Shown: positions 1 through 12,590, counted from the stretch's first letter. The stretch is 64,000 nt of DNA from Hypomyces perniciosus (GCA_008477525.1 SPDT01000001.1:2108001-2172000); one strand, 5' to 3'. The notes: generated by a model not told the origin, from the letters alone. Translations and numbers: made by a program.

Positions 1-1210
1 TTGATGAGATGATTCCCCTTCGATTTATGCAACTTCTATGTCTTTTCCCTGGAGTTGCAACGGTTTGGTGTTTTTGGGGGAGGCGGCATTCAACTGACGG
101 CGCGTGAAAGGGGGGGGGAATGAGGCGGTGGCACAGTCCTGGAACCCGTATATTACCTTACATGTTTACCTAGTAGTACTTCTATCTTCTCTTCGATGCG
201 GCGAGAAGGGTTCTTTCCGGCCCTTTTGGTCGCTGTACGTATTGATTAATGGCCTTGGTGGACAATATCAGCTCAGCAATGCTCAACTACATTGTCGTTT
301 ACTTGACTGTTTCTTTTTATAATGACGTGACGTTGGCAGCTTGAATTAAGCTCGTGGGCCAAAGACGCATGTGGCATTGTGGCTGTTCTGCCACCAACCG
401 TTTGAGTTTGCACCGTCTCCTCGGGATTGGCGTTACGGTTGACGGGTAAGGCTGTGTGGCGGTATACATTTGTAAACGCACGTGAAGGAGAAATGAGACA
501 CTGTGACACTGTGACTTTGCTTTTCTCGCCACAACTCCACATTTCACTATTGGCGATATTGGTGATAATAGCTAGGGTACACGTATTCCCTAACCATTAA
601 CCTTGATGCGTAATTTAGGGTATGAGAAAACCATTCTCTTGCAGGAAGACAGAGAAGCGGTGTGAAAGGGACATGTGCTTTCATTGCCTGTCCTTTTCTA
701 TCTGAACACGAGCCACTTTCTGGTCCATGAAATTAGAGTCGTGTATATTGATCGACCAGATTGCCGAAATTGGGGATCCTCTTCGGCTAGAAGGGCGGTG
801 ACTGCTGCAAGGTATGATTGATTGCCTGTGGGTTGTGTTTAAATGAACTTGGAGTTCCTGGGCCAAATGGATGGTGCTTGCATATTGGCATCGTGTCGCT
901 ATAAGACACGCCCATCATGACCTCCAAACGAACGAATCATTGTTTCGCGGGCATACTCGCCGTATCATCAGGTTGCTGTCCCATATTACAGATGGATGGG
1001 GTTCATGGACACACACACACAAAGGACACCGGCTGTCTCAACAAGGCATTGCAAATCTTTGGGGATTCTACGTTGAGAAAGAGTATCTTGACAAAGTCCA
1101 TGCCATCCATGAGACTCCCCATGGCGATAGCTAACACGTTTATGACTCCTACACAAGCCAAACAGCATATTCTAGACAGTCGCGTTCTTCCATTTCCCTG
1201 TTTCTAGCAT
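1..1210. other. Intergenic DNA at left edge, no gene recognised
   Basis: I see no convincing coding region here. Open frames of up to about 96 codons exist on both strands, but they overlap one another, lack splice-linked partners and resemble no family I know. A short (AC)n run lies near 1010-1022. The right end must contain the 3' untranslated region of the minus-strand acyl-CoA-binding protein gene. Confidence 0.6.
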
Positions 1211-1702
1211 TTACTCGGGAGTCTTGTTGGCGTCAAACGCGTGTGAGACCTTGAGCTCCTCAACCAGCTTGACGTACTCCTCCTGGGCCTTCTCGGGGGA
1301 GGTGATGCCATCCTCTTCGACGGCAGACTCCCAGGCCTTCCACTTGGCACGGGCCTAGAGATTCGCAAAGAAAGTCAGTGTTTGTCTATATTCCCGTTGC
1401 ATGCTGTTGCATGCTATGGGATCAGGGGAGGAAGATGGGATCAGGTGAACTGACCTCAAAGGCGAATCGGCTAGGCTCGTCGCTAGGCTTGAACTCGAAG
1501 CCCTTGCCAATCTTGAAGAGGGCTGCATAAAGAAGTCAGTACATCGAGCCGTACGTACATCCCTGGGCGGGTATTAGAGGAGGATGTTCGTGGGCAACGG
1601 ACCGTAGAGACGGAGAAGCTGGTCGTTGGAGGGCTTCTTGGTGAGCTGCTTGACCTCAATCTGGGCCTTGGCAAACTCGGGAGACTCGGTGATGGAAGCC
1701 AT
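1211..1702 (-). CDS. acb1: Acyl-CoA-binding protein (ACBP)
   Basis: Small cytosolic protein that binds long-chain acyl-CoA esters and buffers or delivers them to lipid-metabolic enzymes. Three exons on the minus strand (1603-1702, 1455-1522, 1211-1354) join to 103 residues, the usual ACBP length of about 85-105. The product starts MASITESPEFAKAQIEVK and carries the family hallmarks: LLRLYALFK near residues 28-36, then ARAKWKAWE in the third exon, which belongs to the acyl-CoA-binding helix, and an EEYVKLVEEL C-terminal helix. Both introns are GT-AG, with donors GTCCGT and GTCAGT. The first ATG at 1702 is used because the family begins a few residues before the first helix. The region upstream separates it from the divergent FAD oxidoreductase. 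Identification is secure; exact exon borders were inferred from frame and consensus. Confidence 0.93.
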
Positions 1703-2339
1703 AGTGGTTGATTTTTTTAAATCAATTAATTAATTATTTGCGTGTTTTGGTAGTAGTAAAGTGTCGTGTCGAGATGATGGAGGTTGTTGGAGCTGATGTT
1801 GGGAAGAATGCAGCGGGGTAAAAATCACGAGGGGCAGCTCGCAGAACAGGAGGGGGGCAGTGCTGTGCCAATGACGCGCCATGTTGAGCTGTCGCGTTAG
1901 ATTCCAGAATCATGTGCTGTTTGTCTACTATTACCTACCTAGGTATCCAACATGCCAAGGACGTTCGTTGATCAATGCTATGAAGCCGAAAATGAGAGAC
2001 GACAATATAATGTAATATAGAAGATTAACAACATCAATTCTCGTCATCTTGTATTCCCAGCAAATTCGATACCAACCCTCGATATATTGAGCTGAGAAAT
2101 CTACAAAATCGTGCTGTGCATCTGTCGTCATACCATTCATTCATGGCGATTTAAAGTTCTTATCCCACAACCACAAGACACATTTTGCCGCCATTAGATA
2201 TAATGTCGTGGCGTATGTATAACAACACTCTGACTATTCCGGCTGCAAGACATTTTGCGCACGAAAGGGATTCATCCTCTCATTCATCTCATAACCCCCT
2301 ACCGATCCTCAGATAGACATCGTCTTTCACGTCGCGGAA
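1703..2339. other. Divergent promoter region, ACBP / AIF-like gene
   Basis: About 640 bp between two divergent start codons, so it presumably holds both promoters. It is AT-rich near the ACBP start (a run of ATTAATTAATTATT-type sequence around 1722-1738). The minus-strand open frame at 1931-2140 has no recognisable product. I cannot assign specific binding sites. Confidence 0.5.
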
Positions 2340-3634
2340 ATGTCTTCTCAAGGAAAGACAGTCGTTGTTCTCGGCGGCTCTCTGGGCGGTTTGGCCGTTA
2401 CTCACCGTCTCCTCAAATACACCCTCCCCAAAGAGAAACATCTCAAGGTCATTTTAGTGTCCAGAGTATGTGTTGTGTTGAGTCTAGTCATCTCGCACAC
2501 CTATCTACTGCTTCATCCATCCATCACACGTGCTGACAATCATCCCTACCCTCAGAATAGCCATTTTTACTGGAACGTCGCCTCCATTAGAGCCGTCATC
2601 CCAGACATCGTCAAGGATGAAGAGCTCCTCCAACCGATTGAGCCGGGCTTGGCCAACTATCCTGCCGGCTCTGTCGAGTTCATCCTCGGCTCTGCCACCG
2701 GTCTGGACCCGTCCTCCAAGACCGTCCAAGTGTCTCCGGTAGCCGGAGGTGCTCCGTTATCAGTCACATATGATTACCTTGTCCTCGCAACTGGTGCCGA
2801 CGCCGCAGACCGTCGCATGCCATGGAAGGCATCGGGTACATACGAAGAGCTTGTCGCCAGCCTCCACGGCACAGCGGACAAGATCCGCTCCGCTTCACAC
2901 ATCGTCATTGCCGGCGCCGGAGCCACGGGCGTTGAAGTAGCAGCCGAGATTCGCTACGAGTTCAAAGACAAGGACGTCGTGCTCTTGTCGGCTGGAGACG
3001 CCCTGGTTGGCGGTGACTCTACGGCCCAGTGCGTCGAGAACGAGCTCTCCAAGCTGGGTGTCGTCATCAGGAAGGGTGTTCGAGTTACGGATGCCACTGA
3101 GCCGACTGATGATGGCAAGACACGCGTGACGCTGTCCAATGGGGAGACCATCACGACGGATTTGTATCTCCCTACGACGGGGCTTGTTCCCAATACAGAT
3201 TACCTACCCGCCGAGTTCTTGACTGCCGCAAGATACGTCGATGTGGATGAGTACATGCAAGTGCGCGCAGCACAAGATGTATGGGCTATCGGCGACATAG
3301 TCTCCAAGCCTCGAGCAGCTTTTCTAATAACAGAAGCTCAGGTAAGTGGCTATGTGCCTCTTTTTCCCTTCTTTTTTTATTAGAGTTTGTCACTCACATC
3401 ACATTGCTTTAGGCATCCGGCGTTGCGAAGAATATTGGACTGGTCCTGCAAAGCAAAGACCAACAAGTCGTCCACGGGCCAAACATCGATGTCGTTCTCT
3501 TCACCATGGGTCGCTCAAGGGGAGTTGGCCGGCTTGGCCCAATACATGTGCCGTCGCTGTCAGTATGGTTTGTCAAGAGCCGCACCTTGGGAATGGAGAG
3601 GACGAAAAAGTATGTAGACGGCACGATGTGGTGA
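2340..3634 (+). CDS. AIF/AMID-like FAD-dependent pyridine nucleotide-disulphide oxidoreductase
   Basis: Flavoprotein of the pyridine nucleotide-disulphide oxidoreductase superfamily, closest in layout to fungal AIF-like/AMID (AIFM2/FSP1-type) NAD(P)H oxidoreductases. Three exons (2340-2465, 2556-3341, 3413-3634) give 377 residues, normal for AMID-like proteins. The FAD-binding Rossmann motif VVVLGGSLGGLAV lies at residues 8-20. The NAD(P)H-binding motif VIAGAGATGVEVAAEI lies near 159-174. The third FAD-contact motif, VWAIGDI, sits just before the second intron. I see no CxxxxC redox-active disulphide, which fits AIF/AMID rather than glutathione or thioredoxin reductases. There is no clear N-terminal targeting sequence, because the FAD fold starts at once. 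The physiological electron acceptor cannot be read from the sequence. It runs convergently towards END3, with 183 bp between the stop codons. Confidence 0.88.
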
Positions 3635-3817
3635 AGTTGGTGGATATGCTGTATTAGTACCCAACCAGAAAATAATTCTGCAAGCAAGATACGGACTCGC
3701 GCGTGTCGAGCATCGCATTCTTATCTATAGACTCGCACATTGTAATCAACCCGCCGAACACGGTTATGCCCAAAAACACCAGCTCCCAACTAGTAGACAA
3801 CTCCCACAACTCATTCA

Positions 3818-5128
3818 TTACCCTCTCTTCTCTGCCTCGATTTCGCCCCGCAACTGTTCCAAGATCTGTTGTCGAGACCTCAGATGGCCCTCTAGGCCAT
3901 CCACCTGCTCGCGAACGGTTTCCAGATCCTCCGATATGCTCTTCAAGTTCCCACCCACGACGCTCTTGCCCTTGCCCTCTTCTAGTTCCCTCAACTCCCT
4001 GCGCTTGTAGTCAAGAAGTTGATCGAGCTCTCTCTTCACAAGAGCAGGCTTGGAGTCGCGCTTCCCTCCCTTCCGCCGCTCTGCAATCTCCTCCACCTTT
4101 TTCATCTTCTCTTCCAGATCATGGAGTTGGCGCTTCAGTCTGACCTCCTCCCAATCCTCTGTCTTCTCAGTGGAGAAGTCGGTCCCTGCCGTCTTAAAGC
4201 CGCTGCGACCAAGCCTCGTTAGGTACTGATCGCCAAACTTGGCCTTGCGGCCGGTAGCTGTAGTGTCATCCGCCTTGGTCGCCCACCGTGAGGATGCGCC
4301 GGGCTTTTGGTTGTCGATTTGATAATCGATTTGGTTGCGCTCGAAGCTTGACCGCAACGAGGCGGGAACTGTGCGTGGGATTCGGAAGCCTTCATGGCGG
4401 TTGTTCAGAATATGGAGAAATGCGAGGCAAGCGTCTTTGTTGATGGTCGATGAGGCGGACGGGTTTATCAGGTTCCAGGCGGATCGGATGTCGGTGTCGG
4501 GAACATCGAGTGATTCGTACAGATCTTCGAGAGAAGAGACTGGCCGGATATGAGCGCGTGTCGCAACGGTATATGCAAAGGGGGGTAGAACTCACATGCT
4601 ACTTCACCTCTCATGTCTCGGTTCTCCTGGTAAATCTGTTCGTATTTGGCCTTATCATCTGGCTTCATGTACCACTCGAAACCATCTTTCAGACCTGGAG
4701 TATCGTCTTCGTCCTCGACCTGTTCGAACTGCGGTTGCTTGCCCGTAATTGCTTTAGTGGCCTGTACCAGGTGGGCTTTGGATTCAGGGATCAGCCAGTC
4801 GGGGAGCGTTTTTGGCACATCGGCATATTCCTACAATCCATCAGCATCTGGGAAGAGCCCCAAAGTATGAAGGGAAAAGGGCGCGTCTTACCCCATTGAG
4901 AACATCGAAGATCAGCCGCATGGCGACGCAGAATTCCTCAAAGTCCAGGTTTCCATCGTTGTCCACATCCGCCAGATCCCATACTTTTTCTAACTGGTCA
5001 TCGCGAAGTCCGCTGTTCTTGAGCACGGGCGCGGCTTGTTCGCCCGTAAGGTACTTGCCGCCGCCTGTCCTATCCGCGAAGATATTCCAATACGTCTCAA
5101 TCTCCTTTTCCTCAATCTTGGGAGGCAT
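3818..5128 (-). CDS. end3: Actin cytoskeleton-regulatory complex protein END3 (SagA-like)
   Basis: EH-domain scaffold of the PAN1-SLA1-END3 complex that couples cargo to actin assembly at endocytic sites. Three exons (4892-5128, 4596-4830, 3818-4539) give 397 residues, typical for END3. The first EH domain (about residues 5-95) contains the EF-hand loop [12 protein letters not shown] and the END3-typical VWDLADVD. A second EH region follows in exon 2 ([13 protein letters not shown]) and exon 3 ([17 protein letters not shown]). The C-terminal third is a charged coiled coil, [16 protein letters not shown] and onward. The frame is open 46 codons upstream to another start near 5266. I chose [17 protein letters not shown] at 5128 because END3 orthologues begin with this helix. 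The middle junction splits a Phe codon. The two introns are short and GT-AG. Confidence 0.95.
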
Positions 5129-5997
5129 CGTCTGGGGAGCTCGGTTCGGAGGTATGCCCGCCGGCGTTGGTTCAGGGTCTATTTCTATAAGAGACGCTCG
5201 GGTACGATCGTTGGTCGGAGGAAGACCGATATGGGAGGCAACGTGCAAGACAATTGCGAACTGCAAGAAGAACAGCGATGCTGTATGGTTGAATGATTGA
5301 ATGAATGAATATATGAATAAATGGGATGCAATACTCCGTACAGTGACGAAGCTTCCCAGCCTCAGTCTGGTGGATTCGGCCAGGTACCTTGTTAGTTCGG
5401 GGGGAGGCTAGGACCCCGCTTGTATACTATGTGGATAGGTGCATATGGCAATTTACAGGTCCGGATACTGTCCTGGAAATGTCACCACTATCTCTATTAT
5501 TTTAACAAAACTATACATATAAGCTTTTGTTCTCGTGGACATTAATTGAGTCTTTGGTAAGAATCTGGGGCATTATGCGATATCCTGTTGGCATATCGGG
5601 CACCCACATTTGATGCTGTTCCAACTGCAGACATAATAATTGTTGGAGCACTTAAATAAACCTTTTCTTATGTAGTCTATAATAGAAACTGCCTCGAAAC
5701 TTTAAGTAAACTCCCAGCAACCGTTGTTTTATTTGTACTCCGTATAATAGCATATGGTCGACATAACAGCATACAAAAATGTATGAGACCGTCTCGCTGA
5801 CTCAGCCGGCTGACCACTGAACGGGACCCCGGATCCCGAACGTCCGGCAGTATCGCTGAATAGGGGCGCGGCGATTGCACCAAAGCTGCTCGAGGTGCCA
5901 TTAATAGGTACACATATAACCCCTCCGGATACCCCCAGGGTCTGGGCTGCCGATCTCCATACCTTCGAATCATTCAATAAACCATTGAGCAATAGCC
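5129..5997. other. Divergent intergenic region, END3 / IDI1
   Basis: About 870 bp between divergent start codons. It is AT-rich in the centre (5500-5760) and contains two ACTCCGTA words near 5333 and 5738. The minus-strand open frames at 5677-6010 give no recognisable protein. It presumably carries both promoters, but no defined binding site can be supported. Confidence 0.5.
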
Positions 5998-6899
<902 letters not shown>

Positions 6900-9506
6900 T
6901 GTAATGAATTAGCAAGGCGGGGTCCGATGCGGGGGTTTGGGACACGGAGTGTGATGGGCAATGATTGAAGTGCGGATGAATGGGATACTGCAATATACTC
7001 CAGGAAGGATAGCATACGTGTTAGTACTTGTGGAAGCCAAAATGAATTCTCTTTGAAGTACGAAGTACCCCTTTGTTTTCTCACCTTATCTATGTGGTTG
7101 GAAAGTTTACATGCGGAGTACATAGATACATACCAATGCCTGATACTGATTACATCGGTGAGGTGATGGGGGATTTGAATTGTGATTTCTGATATATGAT
7201 GTGGAATGACGAGGTCATGCATCGCACCTTGACTACGAAGTACTATTTGCGGAGAATATGGATCTGGTGGGATGATGATCGTGCCATAGTTGCATAGGTG
7301 ACCATACCCCTACTTCCGAACCTCAGACAGTGCCTGGGTGCATAAATGTCATCGCATCGAGATGGCATTGAGGTTGTCTGGTCGCTTCTGTACCTGATAG
7401 ATGTGTAAGAAGGAGGTGAGCGGATTCACAAACATTATGCTCCGCACTGGGTTCCCAAACCATTGATGACCTTTGCGTTTGGAAACCCCCCCAAAAAAAA
7501 AGTGTTGAGATCAAGCTATCGTCATCGTCTGTGTTATCACGAGTCGTCCGTTTGGCCCAAGGGAGGATCGGATAAATGGGCCGTTACCTGGCGGGGAGCC
7601 CTGTTTCCTGTTTCACGCATCCATTCATGGAACCCCCTTGCAATAACGAGAAAAGCGACAATATCTTGGCTAATCTATCTCCGCTTTTGGGGAGGGGGGG
7701 TGGAAAGCTTGTGAGATGCCAAACAATCCATTTGCGTGTCGTCTCTTTTCTCGCCGCCATGATTCTGATCTCCGACTTACATTGCCATTTCCAACTTGGG
7801 ATTCTCGGCCACTCCATGCATCGCCAATAATACCAAAAATGGCACGGAATCGATGTCCGTACTCCGTGCCTTTCTCGTCCATGCCAATGCTGATCACCGT
7901 TGGTGGAATGGCCAGTGATTGCAAGGATCTGCCAAGTTTACCCCCTGGCTATGGACCCGACATGCTCTTGCAGCCGCACACTCATTATATTGAACTGGTT
8001 CATATCTCTCGTAACATCCATCACGAAATCTTGGCTGCGTTTCTTGTAAAACATAACAGGCTCTCTTTTGGTGCCACGTCTTATCTATCCTTCCAGACCA
8101 TGTCTATCTATCTGAGTGATCGTAAACATGCAACCCCCGGATGTTCGGAGGGTCTCCTCCCAACGATTTGCGGACACCCCGATGAGGCGGCCACCTCCGG
8201 GCATCCGTATCCGCCACTATGCCGACGCTTGCGGGGTACTGGTAAGGGAGCTTGTTGGCCGAGTGGGTGCTACTAATTATTACGAAGTACGAAGTAGCTC
8301 TTGATCCATTGCTCTAGGGTGTTCTCCGTCCGGCAGACGAGTACTTCGCTGTTCTGAGTCTCCAGGATGGGAGGATGGATAAATAGATAGATATGTAAGA
8401 AAACGAGACAGCTGATTCCAGATTCACGTGGGAAATTGTTGTACATGACGTATTATTACAGCCAATCGCGAGGAGTTTGCAGTTCGGCATTCATTCTGGT
8501 GGTGCGAATAACCTTGGCGATGATCATGTTGTGTTCCCTTTGCTGGCATACTTTGTTTGCGGCACAGAAATGGAGAGTCTGAGGTCGACATTACGTCGTT
8601 TGACTCGGATAGGCCTGGAGAACAACGGCCTATCCAAGCGCAGATATGCACCATAAAGATACACGTGGTGAGAGCCCTCCACATCATCACCACAGCTGAC
8701 CGGCCTGAACTCATCAACCAGCCAATCGAGTCGCTTCAGCTCGTCGTTGCGTCTATGCGCACTTACACGACTCCGGCAGCCACTGTGGGACCTGTGTTAC
8801 CCCGAAAATGTGCCAATGCCGTTATTAATACCCTGTGCAGATCCCTGGATCTCTTATCTTTCCTCCCACCTGCTACGGCTTGACCAAGACAGACTCTCGA
8901 ACCATCATCTGGTTATTGGCTGCTCCTAGCAAAGACAATCTATTCTGAGCCCTGGGTCTTTCAACCTTTCAAACATCTCGACCTTTGGCTTGGGAAGAGG
9001 TCGTTTGTATCCTCTTGGTGTAAAGCTTGCCTGCTTACTTACTGTCATCTGTCATTTACCATTGCTCTCAATTCCATCTTGATCTCTGTGTCTGTCTTCA
9101 CCCCTTGCTGCACAGACGGTCTCGCAAACCGTCGTCAGTGAAGTGTTTGATTTGACTGGTGATTCAAACGTCTGATCGGATCCCTCTCTCGTCAACCCTA
9201 CCCTCTTCTTCTCCCTCTCACCCTCACCTCTCACTCTTCAATCCCGAATCGACGGTCCTACCGATCCAATACCACATTGATGTCGGTTGAACTCCGAACC
9301 AGCCTCAACTGCTTGCGCCACCCCTCCAGGTTTATGCCCGTGTCGAGATCTCAGCTCTCGCGAGTCCATACGGGTGATAGCGCTCAGAATATAATACGTA
9401 AGTCTAGGTCCACAGATGCGAACATATTTGGCTGAAACTTAGGCTTCTTTTTCTCTTCCTCCATATAGGCAATTTCAAAAAGTGAAGAATTCCCCACTGG
9501 TCCAGC
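6900..9506. other. 2.6-kb intergenic region, no gene recognised
   Basis: No supported gene. The largest open frame (7716-8276, +, 186 codons) has no domain, no splice partner and biased, proline- and histidine-rich content typical of chance frames. Several TACGAAGTA or TACTCCGTR words occur (7057-7067, 7239-7247, 7861, 8281-8296). The last 600 bp are pyrimidine-rich and probably form the promoter and leader of the acetyltransferase. That leader may include a short upstream frame from 9280 and a 5'-UTR intron with a GTAAGT donor at 9398 and a TATAG acceptor at 9468. Confidence 0.5.
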
Positions 9507-10402
9507 ATGGCGCATGTTGTAAGCAACAATGTGAATGTTGTCGCCGTGGAGCGACGCTCTCTCGTGCCCTCGGAATGGGAGAATACCGTTCGCAACATCA
9601 GCTTGGCAGAATGTCCGCAAGTGGGATTGACTCTCGCGCACGCATTTGCCACTGATGCTCTAAGTCTGTATCTCCTGGATGACGACGATACGACCCAATA
9701 CTCTGACGAGGCCAAGTGGAAGCTACATGTCCGTATCATGACATACCTGGCGTCGGCGCACTGCTACAGCGGCATGGTGACCGCGATTGGTCCGGATCAT
9801 GACTGTGTAGCCTTGTGGTGAGTCTTATTAAAGAATGAGATGAACCTGGGTCGTTGACTGACATGATATCAGGTGCCCGCCGGGGAAACATATGGATGGC
9901 TGGTGGACCATCTTCCGCAGCGGAATGTGGAAGCTCTACTACCAACTCTCCCCCGAGGGCCGCAAGCGGTACTACAGTGATATGCTGCCGATGTTGCACC
10001 ACACTATGGACGAGGTCATGGGAGATCGCGAGTTCTATTATCTCGCGTACATTGGCACGAAGCCCAACGCCCGAGGCAAGGGATACGCCAAGAAGCTCAT
10101 CCTGGACATGGCAGCAAAGGTGTGTACACCCCTCGAGGCTAGAGATGGAGCCTCCCCCATCTTTTGGACATTTGTTGATCGAAATGTAGGCCGACGCCGA
10201 GGGACATCCCATCTATCTTGAATCGAGCTCTCTCAACAACATCACCTACTATGAGAGATTCGGGTTCAAGTGTAGGAAGGAGATATCTTTCCAGCGAGGA
10301 CCAGTGCCGGTTCCGCTCTACATTATGGTTCGCGAGCCACAGTCGATTAAGAAGGCCGAGTCTGTGTCATCCTTGGCCGAAGTCGAGGCGGTTAAGGCTT
10401 GA
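9507..10402 (+). CDS. GNAT-family N-acetyltransferase
   Basis: Predicted acetyl-CoA-dependent N-acetyltransferase of the GNAT superfamily. Three exons (9507-9817, 9873-10119, 10190-10402) give 256 residues. The acetyl-CoA pyrophosphate-binding motif A is visible at about residues 171-176 (R-G-K-G-Y-A within NARGKGYAKKL), preceded by the strand FYYLAYIGTKP. The third exon contains the B-motif-like YYERFGF that packs under CoA. The layout, with GDREFYYLAYIGTKPNARGKG followed by a C-terminal hydrophobic strand ending PLYIMVRE, matches fungal GNATs of unknown substrate. The ATG at 9507 is chosen because a start at 9280, joined through a plausible leader intron, meets an in-frame TGA before 9507. 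The substrate cannot be read from the sequence. Confidence 0.85.
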
Positions 10403-10850
10403 AATGAGTCTTGATTTGAAGTTGCTCCAGATTGAAACCATCACACGAAGGGATGTCTGCTGCATTGATTTGATTTAAAAGGTTCCGCTCGTTCACTGCG
10501 AGAATGCTTTTTTGGATTTGAGATTTCTGACCGATATACACTCCTTTTGAACTTGGATTGCTTTCGCGTTGGGTTGTCTAACGATGGCTATGCTGTTGGC
10601 TTTTATAGCCGACTACCTGTCTTTACCGCACTGATAGTATAGGTACTGATACTGTTATCTTTGGGTGTGCACCAAACTTACCTCAAAATGACCAGTCTCA
10701 AGCAAGAAAATAAATTACGTTCCTTCATAAGGGTCTTGCCCATGCTCGTGAGGCTGCCTATTTTTTTTCACCCGACTTCTCATACCACGTACAGAGAGCA
10801 CAGCTCAAATATCACAACGGTCTAAAACCACACAAGTTTAACATCCATGA
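10403..10850. other. Convergent 3' intergenic region
   Basis: About 450 bp between the stop codons of the acetyltransferase and RPA2. It holds the two 3' untranslated regions. It is AT-rich with several TTT/AAA runs, and nothing else can be supported. Confidence 0.6.
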
Positions 10851-11800
10851 TCAGTACTCCAAAATCGCCCAGGTCTCGTCGTCAACCGTTGTGTAAATCA
10901 ACCCTTGCCCTAGCAACTCATCTGCCGCAGTCAACACATCCCGCACCGACATGCCTGTTGAACTGCTGATGAGGTTGAGATGCAAGCCGTCGTTGCCTGG
11001 CGTGTCATTGATGTAGTTGTACATCTTCTTAGCAACGACAGTACAGCCGGACAGTTTGCTCGGTAGTTGACCGGTATTACCTCCAGCTGTGTTGTTGTAC
11101 CCGCCATCGTCAACGAACATGCTATCTCCGTTGTTGGCAGCTCCGGTAGGTCCATTCTCACCGAGTGGTCCTCGGGTGAAATACAAGTGCACATACGTGG
11201 CTTCTAGCATGTGGTAGTTGACCTCGTTGAAGTCGGTGACGGGCCGGATGACGTGGGCGCCGACGTGGCGCTTGTTGGAGAAGGACTTGAGACGACCCCA
11301 TACCCGGACGTGCGAGTCTGGCTCGTAACCGGGATCTGCATCTTCCTGCTTGTCGGCGTCAATCCACTTCTTGACTTCGATAATGCCAGTGCCGTCGTCG
11401 ATTTTGATGGTGATGTTGGTGGGTTGGGGATTCACGCTGCGGACCTGGCCGACAAAGGTGATCTGCGTGACGGGGGCGCCATCGATTTTGAAGTCGGATC
11501 CGGAATAGGCCTCCTCAGCGTCGAGGATTTGCTTGATTGTCACGGGCCGCAGTGATTCATCTTGGTAGGACTGTGTTGAAGAGCCTCGTGTCAGCTGGGA
11601 GTGGATGGTTTTTTACGTGGAGAGCAACATGCCTTGCCACCGCCTTGGCTGCCTTGCTGAGAACCGCCTGCGAAGAAGCCGCCTGAGTCGTCACCGCCTT
11701 GGGCGCCATAGCTAGTCTTTGAATATCCACCGTATGCTGCTGTAAGGGAGGCTTCAGTATATCTATGAGGCGATTTGGGGGAGGGAATGCTCTTACACAT
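10851..11800 (-). CDS. rfa2: Replication protein A 32-kDa subunit (RPA2/RFA2)
   Basis: Middle subunit of the single-strand DNA-binding RPA heterotrimer, needed in replication, repair and checkpoint signalling. Three coding exons (11797-11800, 11633-11739, 10851-11570) give 276 residues. The first coding exon is only 4 nt: ATG plus one base. The Gly/Ser-rich N-terminal tail (about 1-37) corresponds to the phosphorylated tail of RPA32. The OB fold runs from TQITFVGQVRSV through KIDDGTGIIEVKKWID to HVRVWGRLKSF. The C-terminal winged helix ends in GQGLIYTTVDDETWAILEY. The second intron uses a GC donor (AAG|GCATGT) with a normal AG acceptor. A putative MluI cell-cycle box lies 44 bp upstream. Because of the tiny first exon the start is inferred, but it matches the short N-termini of orthologues. 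Confidence 0.93.
11571..11632 (-). other. Non-canonical GC-AG intron of RPA2
   Basis: On the minus strand the exon ends GGC AAG and the intron begins GCATGT, ending ...AACACAG before TCC TAC CAA. No GT within the neighbouring bases keeps both the Gly-rich tail and the OB-fold frame. GC-AG introns are a known minor class (about 1% in fungi) with a strong AG|GC exon border, as here. The intron is 62 nt. Confidence 0.8.
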
Positions 11801-11843
11801 TGTGTGAACTTGAAGTCTTGCGGTTGTGCTGCAAAGGTGGGAG

Positions 11844-11849
11844 ACGCGT
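11844..11849. promoter_or_regulatory. Putative MluI cell-cycle box (ACGCGT) upstream of RPA2
   Basis: A palindromic ACGCGT lies 44 bp before the RPA2 start codon. This is the core site bound by MBF (Mbp1-Swi6 type) factors at G1/S, and RPA subunits are classical targets in yeasts. The site itself is seen directly. Its function here is inferred from the match between the site and the gene's role. Confidence 0.5.
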
Positions 11850-12590
11850 TGAGGCGCGACTTTGTTTAATGGATTGCCCCGCGATTATGGGTCATTGATC
11901 TGTTGCTAGCTGAGTCATCAAGGTGGATAATTATGTAGAGAGTGCTGTGATTGATAATGGCACATGTAGTGAATTCAATTGAACAAAAGCTGCACGAATT
12001 CGGGCGATATTATGGCTTAATGTGGTATTGGGGATAAGGCAGCCTGTTGTTCAAATCGGTCGCTCTTTTTGTGCAACGTGAGGCTTGTCCAACCAATAGC
12101 AAGTGTACTACTCCGGACGCGCCGGTGGTTGAAATACTACTGCTAACGTTCGGAGTACATAGCGGGATGTTCTCAATGCGATAATTACGATAGTACTTCG
12201 TATATACCATGGTATTTGTAATAAAATGCTTCCTGTTTACTTCGTACTTCGTACATCATGAGGTCATGCTTGAAGGTTGAGTGGAGTGCAGCGGACGGAT
12301 TTCAGCCTCGGCAACGGACCTCCGCTAAAGCCGGGCGCTAATTGCCTGACCCGAGCTTCACTAACCATAGCGACCAACCAGCATATGACAGAATGGGCCT
12401 ATCACCACCAACTTCCGACCTCTGATTGTTGTTATATCGCCGTCTCCTCACGTGTTTCTATACTCCCGGATTCAATCCGGGATTCGTTTGCGTACAGACG
12501 ATTGAATATAGCGTCACCGTCTCTGTTTCTTCCGTCTTCCGTCTGTTTCGCTCTAATAATAACCCCCTTTCCATTTTCGTCATCATCGTC
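11850..12590. other. Divergent promoter region, RPA2 / peroxisomal Lon
   Basis: About 740 bp. It contains a CCAAT box near 12091-12096 and two dense clusters of TACTTCGTA-type words (12189-12199, 12238-12256). A single CCTCGG lies at 12306-12311, 280 bp before the Lon start. CCTCGG is the core recognised by fungal FarA/FarB fatty-acid regulators of peroxisomal genes, but a 6-bp match is weak evidence. Confidence 0.45.

Noticed and set aside
4841..5266. Longer N-terminus for END3 (46 extra residues)
   Set aside because: END3 orthologues start at the MPPKIEE-type helix; the upstream segment has leader-like composition.
7716..8276. 186-codon plus-strand open frame in the 2.6-kb gap
   Set aside because: No family resemblance, no splice partner, no conserved motif; consistent with chance.
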